Shown here: positions 47,515-57,855 of the stretch, piece by piece | Layout of the letters: each line of letters opens with the position of its first letter | How positions within the stretch are numbered: the stretch's first letter is position 1 | Source: Lepraria neglecta | Taxonomy: Eukaryota > Ascomycota > Lecanoromycetes > Lecanorales > Stereocaulaceae | Assembly: GCA_033220425.1 (NCBI GenBank) | Contig: CM065653.1 | Span: 1,922,001-1,986,000 of the forward strand | Length of the DNA: 64,000 bases | Direction: 5' to 3' | Notes under the pieces: generated by a model | The model's input: the letters and a program-made list of their open reading frames with translations, nothing else | Database searches by the model: none | What the model was told of the DNA's origin: nothing | Made by a program: the position numbers and the translations under genes

Positions 47515-48553
47515 TCAAGTCGCCGTAAGATAGAAGTCCGTTACCATTCTGAGGTCATCAACTGTCAGAGCGGGGCCGAGAAACTGCTGATATTGCATGC
47601 TGCCGGACAGACCCGGTCTATTCATGGCTCCTAGTTCATCACTGGCACAAGGAGTCCACAAATCTCTTCCATGAGATATCTGATGCGATGTTAGCAAGTC
47701 TCACAAATATGAGAGAAAGGATAGGAAGATAATCATACTCGCTTGAAGTGCTCCGCTTGATTGAGATGAGATCTTACCTGCCAACGAAGCTGGTTCATGA
47801 TGCAGACAACGTCGGAGGCATTAAATTGTCCTGCCACGATTTACAGGACGCTGGCTAACCAATCCGGAAAGAGTTCGGCCCATCCAATCTCTGTTATAGA
47901 ACAGTTGAGCGTTTGAGCATGATTCTTGAACATCAAAGCCAACTGGTCGTGAGACAGCGAATCCACCAAAACGGCGTTTTGGAGGTCGGTCCACACCTCG
48001 CGTGGAAGACACTGGTGCCTGCTGGTGCTTGCGATGATAAGGACACGTTGAGTTGGAACGTTCTTCACAAGCTGTAGGATAGTGCCATATGCTTCGGGTC
48101 GAAGTGCATGAATATCGGGAAGGTGAAGTATCATTGGCTTTCCAGGGAGAGCTAGATTGAATAATGCTGCCAGAACACTATCATCGATTGTTAGATTCCT
48201 TCATGTCTACAGGATGGTGTTGTGACTTACTACTCCCAGCGAGCGTAGAGGATAAGGGATCTGAATCATCGCTCGTCAATTCAGCATAAACGGTAGGCAT
48301 CTTCACTGACCTGACATTCATACCACATCGAGACGACTAAAGTCTTTTTGCCTAATGCCGGTGGGCCGAAGAGCAGAATGGGAGACACGGGTCTGTACTC
48401 ATGGACAGGGCGATTTAGATGGCTCATAGCTTGCGAAAGAGCTTGTTTGGCTTTTTCATGTCCGTGAATGTCTTTCAATGGCCGAAGATTTTCAGGCCAC
48501 TCTGTGATGAAAGACAGTGCGTACTTCTTGACAGAATCATCGTCTAAAGCCAT
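47515..48553 (-). pseudogene. AAA+ ATPase-like protein with degenerate Walker A, damaged
   Basis: From ATG 48553: MALDDDSVKKYALSFITEWP, then LRPLKDIHGHEKAKQALSQA and the P-loop-like PILLFGPPALGKKTLVVS, where Lys occupies the usual Ser/Thr position after GK. Introns follow, with uncertain borders near 48170-48310. The next exon has a Walker-B-like strand PMILHLPDIHALRPEAYGTI and sensor strand QRVLIIASTSRH, then LSHDQLALMFKNHAQ. An in-frame TAA near 47850 separates FPDWLASVL from IVAGQFNASDVVCIMNQLRW, which is otherwise in phase. The last exon reads QYQQFLGPALTVDDLRMVTD, resembling the C-terminal part of meiotic-clade (spastin/VPS4-like) AAA proteins. ATPase activity is doubtful on both counts. 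Confidence 0.62.
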
Positions 48554-49005
48554 GAGGTGGAATAAATTGGACAGGAGCAAGGTTTACTACTCAAAGACAG
48601 CTTGCAGGTTTTAGAAAATGAGAGGGAAAATGCACCCTATATACACTCGAGCGACTGATTATTCTGGTGTTTTTCAAGAGGAAAAATATCACGTTAAACT
48701 CCAAAAAGCTTAGCGTTATATTTTCTCGTTGAAAAATAATTTTTCTAGACAAAAACATCGCCACTTTCCTTTTTGGGAACCATCAGCCCGTGAAGGTGTT
48801 CGATTGCATGGGAGACTGACTTGGGCATCGGTCTGCCATATACCGCTCTGACAATCCCTCCACATAGATGGTGCCACATCGCTCATCGAATAGGTAGATT
48901 CAAGTTCCAGCTCCCCTTTCTCCCAACGAAACCAAGTCTGCAAACCCTTTCTCATGGACCAATTGCTACTTCCTAAGCTCACACTGTTTCGCCGTATACA
49001 ACACC
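48554..49005. other. Intergenic, no gene seen
   Basis: The AAA gene 5' flank and the secreted repeat gene 3' flank. The minus-strand frame at 48716-49024 overlaps the end of the next gene and has no motif. Confidence 0.5.
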
Positions 49006-52000
49006 CTACCCATCGCAAGTACAAGGTAATCCAGCTTTAAAGAGAGCATTGTAATTACCGATAGCATTGCTCCCTTTCACTGTGTTCAGCACCTCCGTTC
49101 CACCCAGTAGCGACTTCGTGTCTGCAACCCACTCAGCCGGAACCGTAGCGTCCTCTGCGCAGCAGAAGTTGCCATTGATGCAAAAGCATCCTCCACCCTG
49201 CCAGGTTGCCCAGCCACTTTCGTCATTCTTGTTCGCCGCAGACTTCGTCGAGTGTGGTGTACCTGCAGGCGCAAACAGCTGGAATTGCGTTTGGTTGAAT
49301 GCATCCAGTAAGCCTGTGCAGGTGAAGATATCACTTGGCGTTTTGCCACTTGGGACCCCGAGGATGCCAGCACAGACTTGATTTGCAGATGTTTCACGGG
49401 GCGCAGTGCTCGTTGGTAGTACAGAGATCACACTGGGGTTTTCGGTTGCTGTAGGCTTGACGGTAGCTGAGATGGTCGAAACGACAGGGAATGGTGTGCC
49501 GGCGCATTCTTCTAGAACTTTGCCTGCCGAAGTGACGGTGTTAATTCCAGCGATGATACCTCCTGAGCAAGTGCAGTAGGTATCCGCTGTTGCTGAGATT
49601 ATCGTCCTAGAGATTCAACACATCAGTGTGCGCAACGTTGAGGAAGAGATGAGCACAATGCTTACTTGACAATACTGCAGTCTTGAAGGGCTGGCACTAC
49701 CGTCCCACCAGTCCCAGGACTAGTTGCTGTACCAGTCTTAGCTGTGCCAATTGCTGTGCCAGGATTGGAACACGCAGCTGCGTCTTGGCGCTTGTTTTTA
49801 CTTCCAGGAGGAGCAACTTTTTGGTTGTCAAGCGCCTCCCACCCCCTGAGCATCGCTGGCGTTGGGTTATCCTCAACCCACATTCTAGCCGCAGCTTGCT
49901 GTCCCGCACAACCGTTGACTTGGTTCCGGCTTTGTACAGGATCATATTCAACCAAGACTTTCCCGGTGGCCGTGGTGCGCTGAAGAACGGGATCTTGCAG
50001 TTTCTGGTAGGTTACTGCCCTTATTGGGGCGCCGGGAAACATGTCCTGTAGCGAGGCAGTAATTTGGCTGTTGTAAAGCGGGTACAGTAGAGGACCGTTA
50101 CGCGCACCGCTGCTGGGAGCCACGATGAGGATTTGTGGTAAAGCGTCAGGACCGAACATCTGGCCTGCTTGGTTATAACCGCGGAGCCCTTCCATCTGCC
50201 CCAGAGTACCATCTCCGTACTCCATTTTTGAAATGACACTGGTGGTGAAATAGGCTTGAGGTCCTAGGACCCATTGTCCATTGACCAATATTGGTGACAA
50301 GAAAGATGGGACTTCCCAGAAGTGCGAGATATAAGCTCCCTTTGTTGAGACAATGATTACCGAGGTGCAGCCGTAAAGTCCTGTCAACGTTTTAAGAAGT
50401 CAGCACATATCCATTGAGAGAATTAGTGACCAGCGCGTCTTGTGGCTAGTGGTGAGCATCTAATCAAGAGGGAATTGCTTTGCAAGAGCGCTTTGCTTAC
50501 CCTGAACACCCATCTCAAAGGCGGTGGTCCCAAATGTGTAAAACTTCGCTGATGAAATCCCGTACCCTGGCGATGGTAAAAGGGGGTGATAAGCAGCTAA
50601 TGCTACTTTGCTAGCAAACACAAGTCCGCAGAGTACAAGGTTCGTGATGCTTCCTTGCCAGACTGGAAGGTTTGGAGCAGGTAGAGTACGTTTGGCTTTG
50701 AAAGGATGAGTGGGTGTAGAGTCGAGGCCCAGCAGCTCTCCTAGTCCACGTTTACGGAATTTTCGCGATGCAGCATCGTTATTGGGACAAGGTACTGCGG
50801 CAGTGACTCCGTTGTCCAAACATGCTGGAAATATGATTGCACAGGCCCATGGCGTAGGCTCTTCTGGGCCTTCAGTACCGGTCGGCGTTCCAGTTGCCGT
50901 GCCAGTAGGACTTGGGTTTGGAGTAGGGTCTGTTGGAGTTGGATCGCCACCTCCACCGCCACCGCCTTCGCCATCGTTGCCTAAAGATTCATGACTTAGT
51001 ATTACCCTTTAAGAAATTATATTTTATGCTAAGAACGCCTAGGGAAAGCCGCGCAAGTAAAAAGAGCCTTTCGAGGAGATGATTGAGTATTGAGGAGTGG
51101 AGGGTGACCCAAATTCAGCTCTTTACAACGATATTTTCCAGACTAATTGCTTTTTCGGAGCAAAATTACAGTCCAAAGGCAGCTCTTAGGAGCAGTGAAT
51201 AGCGGACAAAAGACATCTACGAGTCAATTGTAGACCAAAGCCGACTTTGAAGCAGGAAATTTGTCAAAAGACGGCTCCCAGAAACACTGGACAGGGGGCC
51301 TTATGGATCAAGATCTGTGCCATCACGAAAGCTGTGACTTGACAAACGAGCTGTTTGATAGCAGGAGATCAGTACACTCACCTCCACCTGGCGGACATGA
51401 GAAGGGCCATATGCAAAAACCCCTGCCGCCACCTCCACCGCCAATGCAGAGACCAAGACATCCCCAGTGGATACCGCTTGGACCTACGACCACAGGGCCA
51501 GTCCTTGTCCCTGTCACACCGTTTGAGTTTGTTGTATGGAAAGTAGTCTCCACGGTTGTGACAGCGGTGATGGACTCAAGACCGGTGTAGGTCAGTTTCG
51601 TATAAGACTGTGTTACCCCACTGATTGTAAAGGCGGTAACGGAAGGCGCGTTGGTTGAAAAGGCCGTGATATCGGAGGAGTAATAAGAGATGGAGCCAGC
51701 CACAACCGGTGTTGTCTTTGTGTTCGTTGCCGTGCCCCCACCTGGGGTAGTGTCAGTACCGGAAGCATGGAAGGGCGTTGGTATAGTAATTGAGCTGCTT
51801 CCCACAACCACGACCCCAGATGGGGCTAAGCTGACCGTCTCGGAATGGACAACGACTGGCGGGCCACCAGGCGTCAAGGTCACGGTGCCGATTACGAAGC
51901 CAGTAGGATTGGCGGTGATTGTGCTCGATCCGACAGTGATCACGTCCGGATTGGTCAGCGTCTTTGTTGCTGTACCGATGACCACCACGCCAGACGTGCC

Positions 52001-52348
52001 TAGCGAGACCGGCGTACTGGCAACGGTAACGGCAGGTCCACCAGGCAAGATGGTTTGCGAGCCCACAACAAAGCCACTCGGATCCGCTGTGATTTTGTAT
52101 GTACCAATCGTGAGTACATCAGTGTTCGGTCCAGGTGCTTGGGGCTGGCCATCGCTGATTTCGGTCACTGGGGTGACAGTTTGTCGAGGTTTTAATTCGG
52201 CAAGACGCGTGATGGGGGCGGGCGTAATGAGAGTCCCATCTCGTGGTTTCAAAGCAGCTCGAAGGCGAGAGTTTTGTCGAGCATATGCAGCTTGAGATGA
52301 GAGAGCAAGGCAGAAGAGGAGCAAGAGAAGTCGAGTTATCGCGGCCAT
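49006..52348 (-). CDS. Large secreted or wall-associated repeat protein
   Basis: Four exons (51382-52348, 50501-50980, 49666-50380, 49006-49606) splice in phase to 920 residues without a stop. It has signal peptide MAAITRLLLLLFCLALSSQA and a Pro-rich start. Tandem beta units follow, of the form VGSSTITANPTGFVIGTVTL then TPGGPPVVVHSETVSLAPSG; about two and a half copies are visible at residues 70-200. Next are a Ser/Thr region, a Gly-rich hinge split by the first intron, and a Pro/Thr linker. A globular domain carries GLYGCTSVIIVSTKGAYISH, FWEVPSF, ILIVAPSSGARNGPLLYPLY and CAGQQAAARMWVEDNP. A Cys-rich C-terminal domain (YCTCSGGIIAGINTVTSAGK, CFCINGNFCCAED) ends at 49006. The domain order is common in ascomycete extracellular proteins of unknown role. 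The first intron is 401 nt, far longer than others here. Confidence 0.88.
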
Positions 52349-52674
52349 GCTGGGCCAGAGGAAGTACCTAGAGCCTGCAGTGGGCTAGTATCCTGCGTAC
52401 AGAGCAAAGAATCAGTCCATTTGGCATTCATCAGAGCAAGGAGGCGAGCAAATGATACTCACGAACGTGTATGGATCTCTATTGATGCTAATAGAGAGTT
52501 CGCAGTGCGTTCAGTCAAGGATGTTTAGAGCGTGTGGAAGGTCATCCTCCGTATTTGACGAGTATAGTTAGCGATGCAAATGCGTTGGGGTCAAGCTCCA
52601 AGCGAAGCTGGAGACTTTATCCATCCATGCCATGAGATACTACTTAGTACTTCACCCAAGCCATGGAATACTAC
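52349..52674. other. 5' flank of the secreted repeat gene
   Basis: No coding signal. It presumably contains the promoter of the upstream gene. Confidence 0.4.
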
Positions 52675-53115
52675 TCGAGCAGATACAGCGTCCATTACGA
52701 TTTACGGGGCTGAGCCTTGCCTAACTGTAACAGCCTCCAGTCTTTCTTGTGAGAATGCCAAACTGAAACCTTGGAGAAACATAGCGTGTGTCAACTTATA
52801 CAGAGCATGAGAGTTTACTTTGACAGATGCAGCGTCTGTTGCAACCTGCTAGACTGAGCCTTGCCCAACAGTTGCAACTACACCACTCTTCATGACAGAA
52901 TAAAATTGAAACCATGGAAGAACCATGGCGTGTATCAACATATCCAGAACATGAGAATTCACTTGGACAAATGTAGCATCTGTTGCGACCTGCTAAACGA
53001 AGAACCTGTGGCAAGTCTTGGTCACTCTTATAACGGAAAGTAACCGAAATGTTAATACAACCATGGTGTGCATTTATATATCATAGAGCATAAGCATAAA
53101 TTGTTTAGTAGTCAG
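52675..53115. repeat. 144-bp degenerate tandem repeat
   Basis: Two full units (52712-52855 and 52856-52999) align end to end at exactly 144 bp with roughly 70 percent identity by eye and no gap. They share GAGCCTTGCC at the start, AACATGAGA/AGCATGAGA near position 92-100 and AGCRTCTGTTGCRACCTGCTA near the end. A partial third unit follows (AACCATGG..GTG.AT..ATATC block) and a partial unit precedes (AGATACAGCGTCCATTACGA). No long reading frame persists, so it is a non-coding satellite-like array. Confidence 0.82.
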
Positions 53116-54437
53116 GACTTGTAGGCGGCCAAACGTTGGGCGGCCAGGCCCAGCACAGGGCATCTCACACGATACAGCATCAATCAGACATAGCTGTGGT
53201 CGATCGGAGGAGCCCCTGACAGCCGTCAGCTGTCGGGTTCAGAAGTGTTAGCCCCCCCGGCTTGACGAAGGATGGTTTTTCGGCCACGATGATGCAGTCG
53301 AATTGGCTCGAGGTAGTACGCAAACATTCCTCTTTGGAGGAAGAGCGCCGCCCTACGTAGAAACGTAGTTCCACGTGGAAAGTTGGTGTTTCACGCTTCG
53401 AAGAGTATGAAGCTCATGGTTCCTGGCCAAGGAATGCTCTTGCAAAGCTAAACAGTGTGACCGCTACCTCCGCGAAAAGGCTTAAGCAGGGCTGCAGAGA
53501 AGGTCATTGAGTCAGAAAACACTAACAGGAACTTGGTTTTATCTTGCCGATGACAGAATCTGGGGAGGCTTTGTCCAAGTGGGACTGCAGAAGGGAGACC
53601 CAAGTCGACCTGATCGTTTCGTCATCCAAAAGATTTGTGGTTGCCTCAGACCTGCTGCTCCCGTGGAGGCGGCGTTGCTGCAGTCCATCAAGTGGACTCT
53701 GCTAAGAGCGTTTCCTAGATGGGAAATGATAGCGGTAGAGCACCAAGGCGTCTTTCATGCATCGCGACCTGGTTCATTTGCTCAAATACAGATCAACCCA
53801 AGCACACGAACGCACCCAATAAAGGGTATTGTTCAACAAAGGCCGCTGTCGTTTTTGAGAGCCTCTTTCATCTTAGCCAGCGCATTTAGATGCCTGTCTT
53901 CTGCACGACCCGAGTGATTGTGATGATCGAGAAAGATGACGATGATTTCTAGGGCCGAGCTAGGGTGGGGGGCAAGCTGGAGATCGGTTCTGGGCAGGCC
54001 TGTCTAAGCCCCCAGCTAGGGCTCCTTGGGGACTAGATGGGTGGCGGATAGGGCAAGGGTCCCCTGTGGCTGTGCCGCGCTGCCGCATTGTCGCCCTTAT
54101 CTCTCGAGTCTCGCTGGCATCGCTTACCCGTCCAGCCGTTTTCCTACTTACCCTGATACATTACACCAAACACACGAAAGACGTCCGTCCCCGACAACGC
54201 GCAAGGTTAACCATTTCAAGCAAGTCCAGACATAGTCGATGATCTTGATGTGCTAATGCCTGCTCGAATCACCAGCGCCGATCGCCACATAGTATGAGTC
54301 TAGCAAAGATCTCTGGGAATAGGCCCACATAGACCGATTCTTGCAAAGCTTATCCCACAAAAGCTCTCCTATTTCTTATTTCTTGACTTGAGCAAGGCGG
54401 CCAACTGCTCCCAAAGATAACCTTCTCCGGCTCTTCT
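53116..54437. other. Region without a supported gene
   Basis: A 136-codon plus-strand frame at 53507-53917 is open but has no motif. The 53940-54060 part is G-rich, with AGCTAGGG in inverted and direct copies, possibly old repeat sequence. Confidence 0.35.
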
Positions 54438-55272
54438 TTGCTGGAAATAGTTCATGCAAGTGCGCTTGGTGGATTGGAAATAATCACGAGCCTCATAGAC
54501 AATCATGATCTAAGCGAATCGGATTTCACACGTGCTCTATGTGGCGTGGTCCTTCCAAACCAGCATCAAATGACCCGCTTTCTGGTAGAAAAAGGCGCTA
54601 GGCCAGAAGGTTCTGTCACACTAGCGGCCAACAGAAGCAATCTCTTCCCATTTTCCAGGGATTGCTCGATCATGGAGGGGACATACATCAATACGCCTTT
54701 CTTAGGAGGCCAGACCACTTTAATCTTCATCAGAGCTTGACCCATTCTGAGACTGCGCCCACCAACCAACATTGGAAGATAGACCTTCGTGGACGACGAC
54801 TCGCATGTCGAATGGCTTCTCAACAATGGCGTAGATCCTAACCTCGGCCAAGGACCACTTAGCAATTTGCTTGAGCCAGTCTCCAACTCTCAGAGCAGTT
54901 CTCAACATGGCAGCCTGCACCGCTACTGTTCCTGTCTTCAAACGATTACTTGAACATGGCGCGAAGTTAGAGGACAGCGTTCCTTTGAACACAGCCGCAT
55001 CTGCCCAGAGCGACACCGATAGAAACCCGATCATTGAGGTCTTGCTCAAGCTTAGAGTTGACATCAACGCTTTTGATGATTCGAGAAGCACGTACGCGGT
55101 TGGAATGCCTTTATACAGTGCAGTCGCGGTGGCAGGCATCGAAAAAGTGCGTTTTCTGCTAGAACGTAGGGTCGACACGTATGTAAGGAATCGACGAGGA
55201 GTCGCCCCTTTAGAAGCAGTCGAAGAAACAGGTCATGCTCAAACCGCTGAGCTGGTTCGAAGAGCTTCGTAA
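54438..55272 (+). pseudogene. Ankyrin-repeat protein, damaged
   Basis: Ankyrin repeats are protein-binding scaffolds. The first fragment (54438-54740) reads HASALGGLEIITSLIDNHDL and NQHQMTRFLVEKGARPEGSV. After a stop following TTLIFIRA, another phase continues with DDSHVEWLLNNGVDPNLGQG (about 54790-54850). The first phase family resumes with VLNMAACTATVPVFKRLLEH, GAKLEDSVPLNTAA, MPLYSAVAVAGIEKVRFLLE and APLEAVEETGHAQTAELVRR, ending at 55272. At least five ankyrin units are recognisable. Two phase changes (near 54740 and 54880) without good splice sites make it a probable pseudogene. No N-terminal effector domain or start codon was found upstream. Confidence 0.75.
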
Positions 55273-55520
55273 AAAACCATCATAAGACGTCGTTTGGGGT
55301 CATGTTGACCCGCGCTCAGACTCTCATGTTCTTTCATTGTCAAAACGGTTTCATCATCGCTTCTCCACAAGTGTGATTGGCAAGAGCATGAGCCGAAGGA
55401 AGTTGATTTAATGTCTTTCACTATTAACCATCTTGGCTTGTTCGAGGTTGTGGACAGCCCTCTCACTTCGCCATCGCCACCGTCGACCGCAGTATCTTCC
55501 CCCTGTTGACATAACTGAGA
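55273..55520. other. Convergent 3' region
   Basis: Short 3' region between the ankyrin fragment and the SKG6-like gene. Nothing notable. Confidence 0.5.
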
Positions 55521-56452
55521 CTAGAGTATCTCGTGCCGCGATTCGCGAGTCAGCTCATAACGTGCTCTACCATCAATCTCATGATGCCTATGCCCCGCCG
55601 GAAGCTCACCACGGTCAAGACCGGTAGGGTGTTCATGGTCTGAGTTGTAGGCACCGTTCAGCTCTGGGATATTGGGATTGGCTTCTTTGCGGTCCCCTCC
55701 TGTCTCTTGTAAGTCACGTATTCGTTTCCTGCTTCGTCGGTCTCGATAGACAAGGGCGGCAATAATGGCGAAAATTAGAACGCCCAAGGGAACTCCAACA
55801 CCTACGCCAAGAGCTACACTGTGGTTGTTTTTTGAGTCGGCAGAATTTGTAGGCGTTGGATTGGAGCTGCTACTGAGGGGTGTACTTGTGCTAGAAGGTG
55901 CGCTCGAGCTGGGGGTGGAAGTCGAGCTTTTGGGCGTTGAAGATGATGACGAGCTATCCGAAAACGCACTCGAGACTGTTATTAACGAAGCTGCTCCAGA
56001 CGGCGAGCTCAAGACCGTGATAGTAGAGTATGGATATGAACAAAGTGTGATCGTAGCATTGGTGTTATAACAGTCTTCGCCTTGGCCGCTGGTGCCTTCC
56101 GTCCCGGCACAGCACCAGATGTTGGTATCGCCATCGCTCTGTCCGCCACAGTTGTGGATCAGAGTATTGTTGACATTTCCCGTGCATAATTCAATGCAAG
56201 TGTTTAAGGGATAGGTCTTGTCGGAGCATATTCCTTCTCCGAAAGAGGTGCTGTCGCGATATTGACAGAGTCCATTGGAGAGGCAGCTCCAGCCTGGTTC
56301 ACAGCAGTGGCTGACGTCTTGATCCGGCGAGCAAGGAAAGTCTGGGGAAATTGCGCCTGTGACGGCTCGTAACAGTGCGAATTGGCGCTTAAGGCTAGGG
56401 TTTGAGATATTAGGAAATGGAGAAGGTATATAAAAATAAGAAATTTGGACAT
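55521..56452 (-). CDS. Single-pass membrane protein with Cys-rich ectodomain (SKG6-like), one frame break
   Basis: From ATG 56452: signal peptide MSKFLIFIYLLHFLISQTLA, then a Cys-rich ectodomain (PDFPCSPDQDVSHCCEPGWS, LSNGLCQYRDSTSFGEGICS, NTLIHNCGGQSDGDTNIWCC). A Ser/Thr/Pro stalk follows, likely O-glycosylated, then one TM helix (VALGVGVGVPLGVLIFAIIA) and a basic juxtamembrane RDRRSRKRIRDLQ with an acidic/His tail ending at 55521. The layout is that of common ascomycete surface proteins with an SKG6/AXL2-type transmembrane segment. The signal peptide and ectodomain are one base out of phase at about 56370 (CYEPS versus TGAISPDF), and no intron fits. Everything else is clean, so a sequencing error or a very recent mutation are both possible. 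Confidence 0.8.
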
Positions 56453-57855
56453 GATGGAAAAGAACGAGAGAACGTTGATGGCTTCATCGGAGTTGGCAAA
56501 CGGCAGTAGAAGATAGTCTGGGAATCTGGGAAAGAAAGAAATTGAATGAAAAATCGCCTCTTGGCAGGCGCGAAAACAGCTACGCACGGTGCATAAACAC
56601 CGCGCCAAAGGATCATGGACCTGGTCTGGGTAGCCAATAAGGTGATAAGACCGCGAGCTTTCCGGTAGGAGATTGTTTCAGGAGCTGCGTTCCTCAAAAG
56701 CAGCACAGATCAGCATTGAACTCGCAGAGGATTAGTCTGCGGCTGAAGCAAGGGCAGCCGGCTGGTTCAGCCGCAGAGTTGCCCCGCTCCTTATTTCTGC
56801 AACAGTGCCTTGACAAAGTGGTAATCGTTCAATGTTGAGATTGATTGCCAAAACTGTTTGACCCGTCCCTCCGAACCATCAGTTCGTAACCTCAACACCA
56901 CCCAAGGGCAGAAGAACGACTGTCGGCGAATGTTGTGCTGCAGTATAATTGCTCTCCGTATCAGATGACTTTGTCCCGATACAGGCTGTTGGTGATTAGT
57001 GGCCTCTTGAGGAGCGTAGTGCTGCAGACAGTATACCAAGTTGCAGGGAAGGCACAATGGTGGCGCGGGAGACTCCATGGCAGCGTGGAAGGTGCGAACA
57101 AAGTATAGGAATGCCTTATCTTTCATGACTGCAGCTGTGGGTCCTTTAATGCTCCATCACCGACGCCATCGTATACTGGCCTGATTGCAGCATCCAAGAT
57201 CTCGTTCTTGAAAGTGCTTAATACATATAGGCCATAGCGTGTGACAGAGCTTCGCCCACTGGGCAACGTGAATAAGGTAGATCCTTGTTCCAAGCTCTTT
57301 GTTCTCGCCAACCACGGAACTCTCTGCCAACGTTGTCTCCGGCTCTTGTCCCAATGTCTACAGTCTTACAAAAGGGCCCGTCACTGGCATATCAAGATCC
57401 CTCCTCTTCGTCTCGGTGGCGCTGCTAGCTGCATTGGCTGCTTCCACAGGTTCCACTGTCGTTTAATCAAAGGGGGCATTGTGGAGGAGGCTGTGAGAGG
57501 AGGCGGAATCTCTGCAGGTCGGCATAGCGGCAGTATTTCTCAGCCATTCCGACTGCAGTAACGAAGGCATCATATAGGTGGTGTTGACCAAGTAGTAGGA
57601 GCAGCAGTAGTACGGAAGATCCTAGGGCAAAGTATCGAGAGTATGTAAGATTGGACTTGGCCCTCGGGGAAACATCGGCCGAGCTCAGCCCTGCGACGCC
57701 CCCAATTCTGCTTGCGCAGCCTCATAGAGCATTGATGCTTGCTTATGCTCCCTCAGTCTTCGCGTTGCCAGTGACTTAATGGCATTGTATAATCCCCATT
57801 CCCCTTGAACCACTACTACCGTTGACACTAGATTCTGGCGAGAGCACTGTTTGTG
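56453..57855. other. Region without a supported gene
   Basis: Minus-strand frames at 56791-57126, 57123-57311 and 57157-57354 might be pieces of a decayed gene, but no motif is recognised. The right end is the promoter side of the CorA-like gene. Confidence 0.35.

Noticed and set aside
51690-52295. 201-codon open frame on the plus strand rich in Val/Pro/Thr
   Set aside because: Exact antisense of the beta-repeat exon of the secreted protein gene; its composition mirrors the repeat. No motif or splice context of its own.
53507-53917. 136-codon plus-strand frame as a gene
   Set aside because: No start context, motif or homologous pattern recognised; left as unsupported.
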